A stretch of 29,303 nucleotides of DNA. Origin: a virus. The translations under genes were made by a program, and so were the position numbers. The notes beneath the pieces are model-generated. The model saw only the letters and a list, made by a program, of their open reading frames with translations. It was not told the DNA's origin and did no database searches. Positions 7,505-15,330 of the stretch are shown piece by piece. The stretch lies in IMG/VR virus record IMGVR_UViG_3300042288_000055, positions 1 to 29,303 of that record. One strand, written 5' to 3'. The number at the start of each line of letters is the position of its first letter. Within the stretch, counting starts at the first letter, position 1.

Positions 7505-8068
7505 ATGGCAATCACGATAATCGCCACGCCAAACGCGGCAGACGCAAACTCGTACCTGACGTTGGCTGATGCGCAGTTGATTATTGACGGCATGGTGCTA
7601 GACGCTGATGCGACAGCATGGGGCACCGCTACCACGGACAACAAAAACCGTGCGTTGTATTCCGCTGCGCAGAGGCTTGATCGTGAACGCTTTCTTGGTG
7701 CTCGCTCTACTGACACCCAATCAATGCAATGGCCGCGAACTGGTGTTCGCAAGCCCGATACCTACATCAACACTTACGCCGTTGGTTTTCCGTTTCGAAT
7801 CACAACTGATTATTTCACTGACACTGAGATCCCAGATCAAGTCAAACGTGCGCAGGTGGTGCTGGCCGTTTACCTCAACAACAACCCCGATGGCCTTGGC
7901 CTTAGCGGACTGGAAGACTATAAAAATGTCAAAATCGGCAGCATTGATGTGACGCCTAGCGAAAGCTACGGCGCTGTTGGCGCTGATAAGGTGCCCCCGA
8001 TCATGGAACGCTATTTGACAGGGCTTAGAATAAGTGGACCAGGTAACGTCGCAATTCGCAGGTCATGA
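7505..8068 (+). CDS. Head-tail connector (DnaT-like/adaptor family)
   Basis: 187 residues. The N-terminus AITIIATPNAADANSYLTLA followed by a helical region (KNRALYSAAQRLDRERFLG) matches the phage family named putative DnaT-like ssDNA-binding protein, which by gene order is usually the adaptor that sits under the portal. Trp and Arg in MQWPRTGV (about 79-86) and the EIPDQVKRAQVVLAVYL helix are typical. SD-like GGAG lies eight bases upstream of the ATG. It opens the connector block after the terminator. I favour a structural adaptor over a DNA-binding enzyme. Confidence 0.75.
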   Translation: MAITIIATPNAADANSYLTLADAQLIIDGMVLDADATAWGTATTDNKNRALYSAAQRLDRERFLGARSTDTQSMQWPRTGVRKPDTYINTYAVGFPFRITTDYFTDTEIPDQVKRAQVVLAVYLNNNPDGLGLSGLEDYKNVKIGSIDVTPSESYGAVGADKVPPIMERYLTGLRISGPGNVAIRRS

Positions 8069-8271
8069 GCATTTTCCTTGGCGGCGGTGACGCGGTAATG
8101 CGCGCAGGGCTTGAGATCCCGACGCATGACTACATCAGCAATACCTACGACGGCAGCGGCAACCTGACAGTGGTTGATTACTATCGCGGCGGATCAGGCG
8201 GCAAGTTAGTCGCAAAGCTAACGATGACCTACGACGCCAATGACAACCTGCTGACGGTTACCAGGAGCTAG
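8065..8271 (+). CDS. Small beta-rich hypothetical protein
   Basis: Sixty-eight residues, start overlapping the previous stop by four bases (ATGA). It contains two similar beta-hairpin units, YDGSGNLTVVDYY and YDANDNLLTVTRS, separated by GGKLVAKLTMT. This looks like a minimal beta fold of the sort found as small virion or fibre-associated proteins. Function unknown. Confidence 0.65.
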   Translation: MSIFLGGGDAVMRAGLEIPTHDYISNTYDGSGNLTVVDYYRGGSGGKLVAKLTMTYDANDNLLTVTRS

Positions 8272-8273
8272 GG

Positions 8274-8486
8274 ATGATACGCCTAGATGTCGCTACTGGT
8301 CAGGTTCTGCAGGGTGTTGACCTTCTGCAGATTTACAGCACCGATACGTTTGTCATCGGCTTGGATGGTGAGTTCAAGCTAGCGCCAAAGATTGGCACGC
8401 AGGTGCTGGAGTTTATTGTTACAGAAGATTATTACTATTTGCTATACGAGGATGATGACAAGATGCAACTGGAGGGATTCAACTAA
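8274..8486 (+). CDS. Small acidic hypothetical protein
   Basis: Seventy residues with beta-type sequence (VDLLQIYSTDTFVIGLDGEF, then LEFIVTEDYYYLLYEDDDKM). It starts two bases after the previous stop, and its final base is the A of the next ATG (TAATG). Acidic C-terminus. No family recognised; by location a virion or connector-associated protein. Confidence 0.65.
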   Translation: MIRLDVATGQVLQGVDLLQIYSTDTFVIGLDGEFKLAPKIGTQVLEFIVTEDYYYLLYEDDDKMQLEGFN

Positions 8487-8827
8487 TGAGCGTACAACCC
8501 GGCCAGCACAATATCACCGTGCAGCGACGGGCTGATTACGACGTGTCGCTGCAGTTCAAAGACAGCACTGGTGCTGCCATCAACCTCACCGGTTGGACCG
8601 CATACGCGCAAGTATGGAACGTTGGCCGCACCACTAAATACGCTGACTTCACGGTTACATACACCAACCGTGCTACCGGCACCATTGCTATTGCGTTGAC
8701 GGATACGCAAACCGCTGCGTTTCCAGATGAGGCGTATTACGACGTGCTGTTAGAAGATTCCAGCGGGTTACGGAACTACTACCTTGAGGGTATCGTGTAC
8801 GTCTCCGAGGGTTATACAGCGCCATGA
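8486..8827 (+). CDS. Beta-sandwich protein resembling BppU N-terminal domains
   Basis: A 113-residue protein. ITVQRRADYDVSLQFKDSTG followed by INLTGWTAYAQVW and later DEAYYDVLLEDSSG matches the general pattern of BppU-like N-terminal beta domains seen in phage baseplate and head-fibre proteins. These usually dock another protein onto the virion. The next gene encodes a collagen-like/jelly-roll-like protein, so this pair may form a head or neck appendage. Start and stop overlap both neighbours. Confidence 0.55.
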   Translation: MSVQPGQHNITVQRRADYDVSLQFKDSTGAAINLTGWTAYAQVWNVGRTTKYADFTVTYTNRATGTIAIALTDTQTAAFPDEAYYDVLLEDSSGLRNYYLEGIVYVSEGYTAP

Positions 8828-9354
8828 CAACCGTAACCGTCAACGAGACTACCAACACAGTCGTTATCACCACGCCAGGCCCTGCAGGTCCGTCTGGTGC
8901 TGCTGCAACCATGACGCGCGGTCAAGTCAGCAAGATGGACGCCGGCACCATCGATATAGTTACGCAGGGCGTGTACGTCTCCACCGGCTTAACTGGCACC
9001 TTCGACGCCGCCACGGCCAGCGGCATGACGCTTGGCACCAGCAACACCTTTGCCGTCAAGAACACCAGCGGCAGTACCAAGCTGATGCAGATCTACGGCA
9101 GCATCGACGCCAAGACCGTCAGTGGCAACAACAAGATCCTCGGTATCAAGCTGGCCAAAAATGGCACCGCCATAGATCAGACCGAGTGTCGCGCCTTCAC
9201 TGGCTCGGGCAGCGAGGAAGCCAAGCTCGTCACCAACTGGATGATCAGCATGGCTGCCAACGATGAAGTAGCACTGTTCATCGCCAACCACAGCAGCAAT
9301 GTTGACATCACCTTTGCTCGCGGCAGGCTTGTTGCCAGCGAGGTGTTTGCATGA
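8824..9354 (+). CDS. Putative head/neck fibre with short collagen-like motif
   Basis: A 176-residue protein. Residues 1-17 are beta-forming (TTVTVNETTNTVVITT), residues 18-26 are a brief Gly-X-Y-like stretch (PGPAGPSGAA), and the remaining 140 residues have alternating strands (MTLGTSNTFAVKNTSGSTKL, ILGIKLAKNGTAI, EVALFIANHSS) that resemble a TNF/C1q-type jelly-roll used by phage head fibres. It lies among connector genes, far from the tail tip genes, so a head or neck fibre is more likely than a tail fibre. Start overlaps the previous stop as ATGA. Confidence 0.6.
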   Translation: MTTVTVNETTNTVVITTPGPAGPSGAAATMTRGQVSKMDAGTIDIVTQGVYVSTGLTGTFDAATASGMTLGTSNTFAVKNTSGSTKLMQIYGSIDAKTVSGNNKILGIKLAKNGTAIDQTECRAFTGSGSEEAKLVTNWMISMAANDEVALFIANHSSNVDITFARGRLVASEVFA

Positions 9355-9707
9355 CACTAGCCAACCCGCTGCGTAAGGTTGCCAGCAAGTTGATGGCAAA
9401 GTTTGGTGGTGTTGCAACACTACGCCGCGTGACACCTGGCGTCTACAACCCAACTACCGGCACCGTTAGCGAAACTATCAGCGACACCGCAGTGCGCGGC
9501 GTGTTGCAGGACGTGAACCTCCGTGAGGTGAATGACCTGATCCAGGCTGGCGACAAGCGGCTGCTGATTGCAGCAGCCGATACCGCAGTAGTGCCTACGA
9601 TGGCTGACCGCGTCATCATCGCAGGCCGTAGTTTGCAAGTGATTGAGGTGCGCACCATCGAGCAGGACAACACCGCGATTACCTACGAGCTAATCCTGAG
9701 GGACTAA
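9351..9707 (+). CDS. Head closure / head-tail joining protein
   Basis: A 118-residue small beta-barrel type protein. VATLRRVTPGVYNPTTGTVS followed by a central RGVLQDVNLREVNDL and the C-terminal DRVIIAGRSLQVIEVRTIEQ is the usual layout of head-closure (SPP1 gp16-like) proteins, which plug the connector after packaging. Gene order adaptor, closure, neck, terminator supports this. Start overlaps by four bases, stop by one. Confidence 0.7.
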   Translation: MTLANPLRKVASKLMAKFGGVATLRRVTPGVYNPTTGTVSETISDTAVRGVLQDVNLREVNDLIQAGDKRLLIAAADTAVVPTMADRVIIAGRSLQVIEVRTIEQDNTAITYELILRD

Positions 9708-10144
9708 TGGCACGCACTATCCGCGTTGGTGATATTGGCGACTACTGCAACCAGCAGATGGAGAAGCTGCTGCGTGCGGCGGTGCTGGAAACTGACAGCC
9801 TGCTCAAGCAAGCCAGCCCAGTTGATACGGGTAGGTTTCGCGCTAGCTGGCAGGTTGGTGAGAATGCAGCGGGGTCGTACGATGCAGGCCCGCAGCAATC
9901 ACCAAGTAATCTTGGCCGCGACAAGACCAGCCCACCTGCCGGACCGATGTTTCCGCTGCGCAAGATGAACTACCAGCAAGAGCGCATCGGCAACGTCTAC
10001 TCAGTTCACAACAACCTGCCGTATGCAGAGCCGCTAGCTAGGGGCACTAGCAAGCAAGCGCCTGGCGGCTGGGTGCAAGGCGCCGCTAAGGACGTGCAAG
10101 GCCGCGTCAGAATTGCAGCAGCACGCATCGGCAGGGAATCATGA
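9707..10144 (+). CDS. Neck / tail completion protein (HK97 gp10-like)
   Basis: A 145-residue protein with an N-terminal helix and the hallmark SPVDTGRFRASW (about 37-48), the motif that recurs in HK97 gp10-like neck proteins, and a C-terminal LPYAEPLARGTSKQAPGG. It sits at the junction of head and tail. The ATG shares its first base with the previous stop (TAATG). Confidence 0.82.
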   Translation: MARTIRVGDIGDYCNQQMEKLLRAAVLETDSLLKQASPVDTGRFRASWQVGENAAGSYDAGPQQSPSNLGRDKTSPPAGPMFPLRKMNYQQERIGNVYSVHNNLPYAEPLARGTSKQAPGGWVQGAAKDVQGRVRIAAARIGRES

Positions 10145-10548
10145 GCAGCACCTACAACGATGTCCGCGCTGCTATTGAAGGCCGCATTGCAACGCAGATG
10201 GCAATTGCTCCGGTGTATCCGGTCAGCTATCAGAACGTACCGTTTACGCCACCTAACAACACGCCATGGCTGCAGGCGTTCATCCGGTTTGGCGACAACA
10301 ACTACGCTACGCTCACCAGCTTTAACCGTCAGAATGGCACGCTGGTGGTAAATATCTTCACCCCTATCGGCGCTGGCGCTGCGGCTAACTTCACCATTGC
10401 AGAGCGCGTGAAAGACCTATTTGACCGCGCCAAGTTCAGCAGCATTATCTTTGACGCGGCTTCAGGCCCTGCGCAGGTAACACCAGCAGCACCGCAGCCG
10501 TATTACCAAACGCAACTTACGGCAACGTTTGAAGCGTACCTAGACTAG
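10141..10548 (+). CDS. Tail terminator-like protein (DUF4128-like)
   Basis: A 135-residue protein. The helix VRAAIEGRIATQMA, then beta region PWLQAFIRFGDN, NGTLVVNIFTPIGAG and helix AERVKDLFDR is the usual alternation of tail terminator proteins, which cap the tail tube at its head-proximal end. Gene order (just before the major tail protein) agrees. The start overlaps the neck gene by four bases. Confidence 0.75.
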   Translation: MSSTYNDVRAAIEGRIATQMAIAPVYPVSYQNVPFTPPNNTPWLQAFIRFGDNNYATLTSFNRQNGTLVVNIFTPIGAGAAANFTIAERVKDLFDRAKFSSIIFDAASGPAQVTPAAPQPYYQTQLTATFEAYLD

Positions 10549-10555
10549 TTACACT
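10527..10555 (+). promoter_or_regulatory. Possible promoter ahead of the major tail gene
   Basis: TACACT (10550-10555) is a plausible -10 element, in the 9-mer TACACTGTC that recurs ahead of 22620. The -35 is weak: TTGAAG has only a 15-base spacer. It lies 27 bases before the ATG at 10582. Tentative. Confidence 0.25.
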
Positions 10556-10581
10556 GTCACTAGCCAACTACCGTTCACACA

Positions 10582-11340
10582 ATGGCCGTCACTGTCCTGT
10601 CCGGTACGTCCGGCGCCCTTTACTACAAACCTGCTGGAACCACTGGCACATTTCCGGAGACTGGTGTTAATGCAAGCACTGATGTCATCACCATCCAGCA
10701 GTACCTCAACCTGAAGCCAGGCGATCCGGTTAAGTTTCGCGTAATTGACAGCCAAACTGGCGCTGCAGGCACCGGCACCTTGCCTGCGCCTATCTCGGCT
10801 GCAACCACCTACTACGTCCTGACCTACACCGCTGCTACTGGCGCGTTGACGGTTTCCACTGCTGCTGGCGGCACTATCCTCGCCATTACTGATGACGGCA
10901 CTGCTGTGGCGCCCAACGAGTTTGAGGTGTACTACGCCGACTACGCCGCTGTTGGGCAGGTGCAGTCATGGAGCTTCGAGATCAGCCGCGCTGAAATCGA
11001 CGTAACCACCATCGGCCAAACTGCTGGACAGTATGCGCCATTCCGCGCTTACATCCCTGGCTTTGCTGATGGCAGCGGCACCGCTAGCGTTTACGTCACC
11101 AACGAAGACGCTGCACTATCCAACCGCATGGTGGAAGACGTGCTTCAGCGTCAGCAGGTTGGTTGCGGCTTCAAGTTGTACACCGACAAGGGCACCACTG
11201 AAGCCCTTAGCCGCAGCATCGCCATGGATGCAGTGCTGCTGACCGCTAGCCTTAACATCAATCCTGACGATGCCCAGATGGTGGAGATCACCTTCCGCCC
11301 AAGCGGTACTCCTACATTCGACTTCAGCACCTCTGCATGA
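10582..11340 (+). CDS. Major tail protein (tail tube subunit)
   Basis: A 252-residue beta-rich protein that should stack as rings to form the tail tube. Seen: an Ala/Thr/Gly-rich N-terminal domain (about 1-115) and a C-terminal part with QVQSWSFEISRAEIDVTTIG (about 130-149), SGTASVYVTNEDAAL and DAQMVEITFRPSGTPTFDF, close to the usual tube-protein ending. It has its own leader after a 33-base gap and is followed by the strongest terminator in the window, as expected for a highly expressed gene. The N-terminal domain contains a VKFRVIDSQTGAAGTG-type segment that may be an inserted surface domain. Confidence 0.82.
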   Translation: MAVTVLSGTSGALYYKPAGTTGTFPETGVNASTDVITIQQYLNLKPGDPVKFRVIDSQTGAAGTGTLPAPISAATTYYVLTYTAATGALTVSTAAGGTILAITDDGTAVAPNEFEVYYADYAAVGQVQSWSFEISRAEIDVTTIGQTAGQYAPFRAYIPGFADGSGTASVYVTNEDAALSNRMVEDVLQRQQVGCGFKLYTDKGTTEALSRSIAMDAVLLTASLNINPDDAQMVEITFRPSGTPTFDFSTSA

Positions 11341-11355
11341 TCGGTTACCACATGC

Positions 11356-11383
11356 GCCTCCAGCTTGCGCTGGGGGCTTTTTT
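11356..11383 (+). terminator. Strong intrinsic terminator after the major tail gene
   Basis: GCCTCCAGC and GCTGGGGGC form a nine-pair stem (one G-U) with a TTGC loop, followed immediately by six T residues. It separates the abundant tube protein from the tail chaperone and tape measure genes. Confidence 0.88.
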
Positions 11384-11391
11384 ATGCTTAA

Positions 11392-11408
11392 AGTGATAGC
11401 GAATCACT
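11392..11408. promoter_or_regulatory. Inverted repeat before the tail chaperone gene
   Basis: AGTGAT and ATCACT are separated by AGCGA in the short leader between the terminator and the ATG at 11416. It could be an operator or an mRNA hairpin. The gene has no evident SD, so structure here could affect initiation. Confidence 0.3.
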
Positions 11409-11415
11409 GATATTT

Positions 11416-11766
11416 ATGGCAACCACGTCTGCACTGTCACGACTCAAGAAAGCTGCCAACCTGACGCCTGTCAAGCGTACGGTGAAATTAAACGATGGCA
11501 CTGATTTTGAGTTTTACTCAGCGCCGCTTACGATGTCCGAACGTGAGCGGGCGCAAAAGATGCCAGGTGGTGATGACCCCAACGGCTTTGCACTAAACCT
11601 ACTGGTCACCAAAGCAGTGGATGATGCCGGGCAACGGTTGTTTGCCGCTGGCGAGATCGCTGAGCTAAAGAACGAGGTAGAAGATGCTGACCTGCAGCAA
11701 CTTATGCTGGCGATCATCACCAACCCGGAAGAGGTAGAGGTAGACATGAAAAGCGTTAAAAGCTGA
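11416..11766 (+). CDS. Tail assembly chaperone, short form (lambda G-like)
   Basis: A 116-residue protein directly upstream of the tape measure gene and followed by an out-of-frame extension, the hallmark arrangement of tail assembly chaperones. The product has a beta segment (VKRTVKLNDGTDFEFYSAPL), the common LTMSERERAQKM motif and an acidic helical end (AEIAELKNEVEDADLQQLML). It should coat the tape measure during tail assembly and be absent from the virion. The last codons, ATG AAA AGC GTT AAA AGC TGA, contain the presumed frameshift site. Confidence 0.82.
   Translation: MATTSALSRLKKAANLTPVKRTVKLNDGTDFEFYSAPLTMSERERAQKMPGGDDPNGFALNLLVTKAVDDAGQRLFAAGEIAELKNEVEDADLQQLMLAIITNPEEVEVDMKSVKS
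11755..11766 (+). promoter_or_regulatory. Candidate frameshift site, tail chaperone
   Basis: GTT AAA AGC TGA ends the short form. The two frames overlap only between 11750 and 11763. AAA followed by A permits re-pairing after a +1 slip (AAA-A at 58-61 and also at 49-52), and an AGC codon before a UGA stop could pause the ribosome. The exact site and direction (+1 or -2) cannot be settled from sequence alone. Confidence 0.5.
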
Positions 11767-11935
11767 GCTAAAGAAAGACAACCTACTATTGCTTCAGCTT
11801 GGTATCGCTAAAGAGCTGGGCTACTCACTAGCCCGGCTCAACCAAGAGGTAACAATGGAAGAGCTGCTCCTATGGAGCTGTTATTTTGACCTGCAAAACG
11901 AAGAGCAAGAGCGTAGAATGAAGCAAAGGCGGTAG
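11765..11935 (+). CDS. Frameshifted extension of the tail assembly chaperone (lambda T-like part)
   Basis: This frame is open from 11750 and runs to TAG at 11933-11935. It reads ELKKDNLLLLQLGIAKELGY, SLARLNQEVTMEELLLW and a charged end QNEEQERRMKQRR. The LARLNQEVTMEELLLWSCYF-type helix is typical of T-domain extensions. The frame is +1 (equivalently -2) relative to the short form. The only internal ATG (11855) would give 26 residues, so a fusion of about 172 residues made by recoding is favoured. The tape measure GTG follows five bases after the stop. Confidence 0.7.
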   Translation, partial: ELKKDNLLLLQLGIAKELGYSLARLNQEVTMEELLLWSCYFDLQNEEQERRMKQRR

Positions 11936-11939
11936 GGCT

Positions 11940-14015
11940 GTGTCTGTAGTTGCTAATGTCGCCATTAACGTTGACAGCTCAAATGCTGTTAGCAAGCTGC
12001 GGCAGGTGCAGACGCAGGCGCAGCAGACTGAAAAGGCATTTGGCGGCATTGCAGCAGCAGTTGGGAAGCTAGCGATTGCGTTTGCTGGGATTCAAGCGGC
12101 AAGGTTTGTATTTGTAAAAGCTGCTGAGCTAGAAAGCCAAACGCGCAGCCTAGAAGTATTAACCGGCAGCGCGCAGAAAGCCGGGCAGATCATCAAAGAG
12201 TTGCAGCAGCTTGGCGCCGTTACACCGTTTACCAGCACTGAGCTGATCGACTCGGCCAAGCGGTTGCAAGCGTTTGGCGTTGAGGCTGGTAAGGTCGTTG
12301 AAACCACCCGCAGGCTGGCAGATGTAAGCGGCGCCACTGGCGCTGAGCTGTCTGGGCTGGTAACTGCCTACGGCCAAGTGCAAGCCAAGGGGCGACTGCA
12401 AGGTGAAGAGTTGCTGCAGTTTCAAGAGCGTGGCGTTGCGTTGCAGACCGAGCTGCGCAAGATGTATGGGCTCTCAGGCGAAGAGTTCCAAAAGGCGCTA
12501 GAGAAAGGGCGTATCGGGTCTGAAGCTGTAGAAGTTGCAATACTCAGGCTCACCAGTGCAGGCGGCAAGTATGCAAATGGAGCCATTGCGCAGAGTGATA
12601 CGTTGAATGGTAAATTATCAACCTTGCAGGACTCGTTTGAGCAGCTTGCAAGAAATATAGGCACATTTTTTGCGCCTGTATTCAAATTCTTGATTGATGG
12701 CATCAATGCTTTCTTGGATCGCGTAAATAACGGCTTAAGGGTTTCTGCGCAATTAAAAGCAAACGAGCAAGCCGCAATTCAAACGCGCAATAAGTTTGGC
12801 GCATTTCGAGCTGCTAATCCATTTGACCAAGAGGCTCAGAACTTTGAAGCTAATTTACAAAAACAATTATTCAAAGCAAGCGCGCCCCGTGGGCCTGCGG
12901 CACCATCGGCTCCCAGGCTCCCAGGCGTGCCGGCGCTACGTGGTGCTACAGCAGGCGGCGGTGGTGGTGGGCGCGCTGCAGGTGGTGGCGGGGCCAGCAA
13001 GGCTGCAGACGAAGCCAAGCGGCTGGCGGATGAACTGCAGCGGTCAGTTGAGCGTGGTGATGACCTGTTCCGCCAATTCTCTCGTCAAGCCGTACTACTC
13101 GGCACCACATCCGAAATTGAACGCAAGCGGTTGCAGATTCAATATGAGTATCAAGACCGTGTGCGCGAAATAAATGAACTCAAAGATGCAGAGCAGAAAG
13201 TAAACTTGATGGCAGTTAATGATGAAATCAGAAGGCTGCAAACATTAGAGCTGCAAACTGAAGAACTTAAAAAGCAACTGGAAGTCTTCTATGAGCTTGC
13301 CGGATTGTCGATGGGTGGGATGCTGCCCGGCGGTGCTGGTGCATTTAGAACAGATGTAAACCTTGATCCAAATGATCGCGCACAACAGAAAATTGATGAA
13401 TATAAGGCAAGGCTAACTGAACTGCAAGATCCAATCAATATGGCGCAACGCGGTGCGCAAGGTATTGGTGATGCATTTGCATCTTCATTCCAGGGCATAA
13501 TAACTGGCACGCAAACTGCGCAAGAAGCATTGGCATCATTCTTTCAGAACATAGCCAAGTCATTTCTTGATATGGCAACTGAGATTATTGCTCAGATGGT
13601 CATCATGTATGCCTTTAAGCAGTTGCTCGGATTGTTTGGCGGTGGCGCTACAGGGATTGGCTCGGTTGGCAATTTCAGCGGCGCATTTAGCGGCACTGCT
13701 GCATCGTTTAACCCGTCATCGTTTGGAATGGGTCTGCTCCCCGGCCGCGCCAAAGGCGGCCCGGTATCCAGCGGCCAAACCTACATGGTGGGCGAGCGTG
13801 GCCCGGAGCTGTTCGTACCAGGCCGCAGTGGCACCATCGTCGCTAACGACAAGATGGGCGGCGGCGGCGGTGTCAACGTGGTCGTGAACGTAGACGCCAG
13901 TGGTAGTAAGGTAGAAGGCGACGAACAAGAAGGTAAGCAGCTCGGTCGCTTGATCGCTGCTGCTATCCAACAAGAACTTGTCAAACAGAAACGCCCTGGA
14001 GGATTGCTCACATAA
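11940..14015 (+). CDS. Tape measure protein
   Basis: A 691-residue protein that sets tail length and is ejected ahead of DNA. Residues 10-60 are coiled coil leading into a hydrophobic patch (IAAAVGKLAIAFAGIQAARF). The conserved tape measure domain spans about 60-205 (LEVLTGSAQKAGQIIKELQQ, TPFTSTELIDSAKRLQAFGV, GRLQGEELLQFQERGV). A Gly/Ala/Pro linker follows (about 315-355), then coiled coil, a hydrophobic segment (MATEIIAQMVIMYAFKQLLG) and the classic C-terminal AKGGPVSSGQTYMVGERGPE with LFVPGRSG. At roughly 1.5 angstrom per residue it predicts a tail near 100 nm. Start is GTG, five bases after the chaperone extension. Confidence 0.95.
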   Translation: MSVVANVAINVDSSNAVSKLRQVQTQAQQTEKAFGGIAAAVGKLAIAFAGIQAARFVFVKAAELESQTRSLEVLTGSAQKAGQIIKELQQLGAVTPFTSTELIDSAKRLQAFGVEAGKVVETTRRLADVSGATGAELSGLVTAYGQVQAKGRLQGEELLQFQERGVALQTELRKMYGLSGEEFQKALEKGRIGSEAVEVAILRLTSAGGKYANGAIAQSDTLNGKLSTLQDSFEQLARNIGTFFAPVFKFLIDGINAFLDRVNNGLRVSAQLKANEQAAIQTRNKFGAFRAANPFDQEAQNFEANLQKQLFKASAPRGPAAPSAPRLPGVPALRGATAGGGGGGRAAGGGGASKAADEAKRLADELQRSVERGDDLFRQFSRQAVLLGTTSEIERKRLQIQYEYQDRVREINELKDAEQKVNLMAVNDEIRRLQTLELQTEELKKQLEVFYELAGLSMGGMLPGGAGAFRTDVNLDPNDRAQQKIDEYKARLTELQDPINMAQRGAQGIGDAFASSFQGIITGTQTAQEALASFFQNIAKSFLDMATEIIAQMVIMYAFKQLLGLFGGGATGIGSVGNFSGAFSGTAASFNPSSFGMGLLPGRAKGGPVSSGQTYMVGERGPELFVPGRSGTIVANDKMGGGGGVNVVVNVDASGSKVEGDEQEGKQLGRLIAAAIQQELVKQKRPGGLLT

Positions 14016-14356
14016 TGGCTACCTTCCCTGACTACGATCCGACCTACTCGGCTACCAAAAGCAGCCAACCTAAGATTCGCGTCACACAATTTGGCGACGG
14101 CTACCAACAACGTGTTATTTTTGGCCTAAACCAAAATCCAAAGGAATGGCGGCTTTCGTTCAGCGTTAGCGACGCCGACGCCGACATTATCGAAGCATTC
14201 CTCGATGCCCGCGCTGATGATGCCGCCAGCTTTGACTGGAGCCCGCCGGGTGATGCCAACACTTACAAGTGGACATGCCCAAGTTGGACCAGAGAGCTGT
14301 TTGATTTTGAACGCAGCAAAGTAGATGTGACCTTCATGCAGGTGTTTGAACCATGA
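14015..14356 (+). CDS. Minor tail protein, lambda M-like
   Basis: A 113-residue tail-tip protein. TQFGDGYQQRVIFGLNQNPK followed by EWRLSFSVSDADA and the C-terminal WTRELFDFERSKVDVTFMQV is the recognisable minor tail protein M pattern (Phage_min_tail). It begins the lambda order M, L, K, I, J. ATG overlaps the tape measure stop by one base, and its own stop overlaps the next ATG. Confidence 0.9.
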   Translation: MATFPDYDPTYSATKSSQPKIRVTQFGDGYQQRVIFGLNQNPKEWRLSFSVSDADADIIEAFLDARADDAASFDWSPPGDANTYKWTCPSWTRELFDFERSKVDVTFMQVFEP

Positions 14357-15330
14357 GCGCACCTGCACTATGGCAAGGTAGCTACGCCTACAACGTCGGT
14401 GATGTTGTTCAGGCCACTATTCAACCCGCTAGCGGTTTCTTCTTCCGCTGCGTTGTTGCTGGTACTACTGGTGCAGTGGAACCATTTTGGCCAACAACTA
14501 TTGGCAATGAGACAGTAGATGGCACCGTCACATGGATGGCAGTTACCATCCTGTCGGGTGATTTTCAGACAGCTAACCCAAGCGCCATTATTGAGTTGTT
14601 TGAGCTGGAGCTGGTTACAGCTATCCACGGCAGCAACGAAATCTATCGTTTCCATCCAGGCGTCAACCTAGTCAATAACGGCGATGTAGTTTGGCGTGGC
14701 AATAGCTACCTGAAGTTTCCAATTGAAGCGGATGGATTTGAGTACAGCGGGCAGGGATCACTGCCACGCCCCAAGATTCGCGTCAGCAATATCTTCGGCA
14801 CGGTTACAGCAATCATTCTTAGTTTGCCGGTTGGCTTGGAAGGCGCGAAGGTAACGCGCATCCGTACGCTGGCCAAGTATCTAGATGCTGTTAATTTCCC
14901 AGTCAGCGGCGACATCCTGCTAACTGAAGACAGCGATGCGCTGTTGCTTGAAGATGGCGGCAGCTTCCTGCTGGAGCCAATCAATCCAACCGAAGACACT
15001 AGCGCCGAGTTTCCGCGTGAGATTTTTTACATCGACCGCAAGAGCGCCGAAAACCGCACCTTGGTTGAGTTTGAACTGGCAGCTAGTTTTGACCTTGCTG
15101 GCGTACGAGCACCTAAGCGGCAGTGCATCGCCAACCTATGCCCATGGACGTATCGCTCTGCCGAATGCGGCTACACCGGCACCAACTACTTTGATGCCGC
15201 AGACCAGCCAGTACTGAGCGCATCTGGTGATGTATGTGGCAAGCGCCTTAATAGCTGCCACCTACGCTTTGGGCAGAATGCTGAACTACCATTCGGTGGC
15301 TTCCCCGGCGTTGGCACATTCAGCGGATGA
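14353..15330 (+). CDS. Minor tail protein, lambda L-like, with iron-sulfur cysteines and inserted modules
   Basis: 325 residues, longer than lambda L (about 230). Residues 1-66 are an extra domain with the pattern [15 protein letters not shown] and GTVTWMAVT, like small carbohydrate-binding-type modules often added to tail proteins. The L core starts near 78 ([20 protein letters not shown]). A short Leu-rich insert ([20 protein letters not shown], 187-206) interrupts it. The C-terminal domain has C263, C272, C295 and C302, spaced 9, 23 and 7, matching what I recall of the 4Fe-4S ligands in lambda L. It should join the tail tube to the tip. Confidence 0.88.
   Translation: MSAPALWQGSYAYNVGDVVQATIQPASGFFFRCVVAGTTGAVEPFWPTTIGNETVDGTVTWMAVTILSGDFQTANPSAIIELFELELVTAIHGSNEIYRFHPGVNLVNNGDVVWRGNSYLKFPIEADGFEYSGQGSLPRPKIRVSNIFGTVTAIILSLPVGLEGAKVTRIRTLAKYLDAVNFPVSGDILLTEDSDALLLEDGGSFLLEPINPTEDTSAEFPREIFYIDRKSAENRTLVEFELAASFDLAGVRAPKRQCIANLCPWTYRSAECGYTGTNYFDAADQPVLSASGDVCGKRLNSCHLRFGQNAELPFGGFPGVGTFSG

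Noticed and set aside
8784-9266. 160-codon plus-strand frame rich in His, Arg and Gln
   Set aside because: Out-of-frame reading of the head-fibre gene; the composition (runs of HR, QHQ) is that of a frame artefact.
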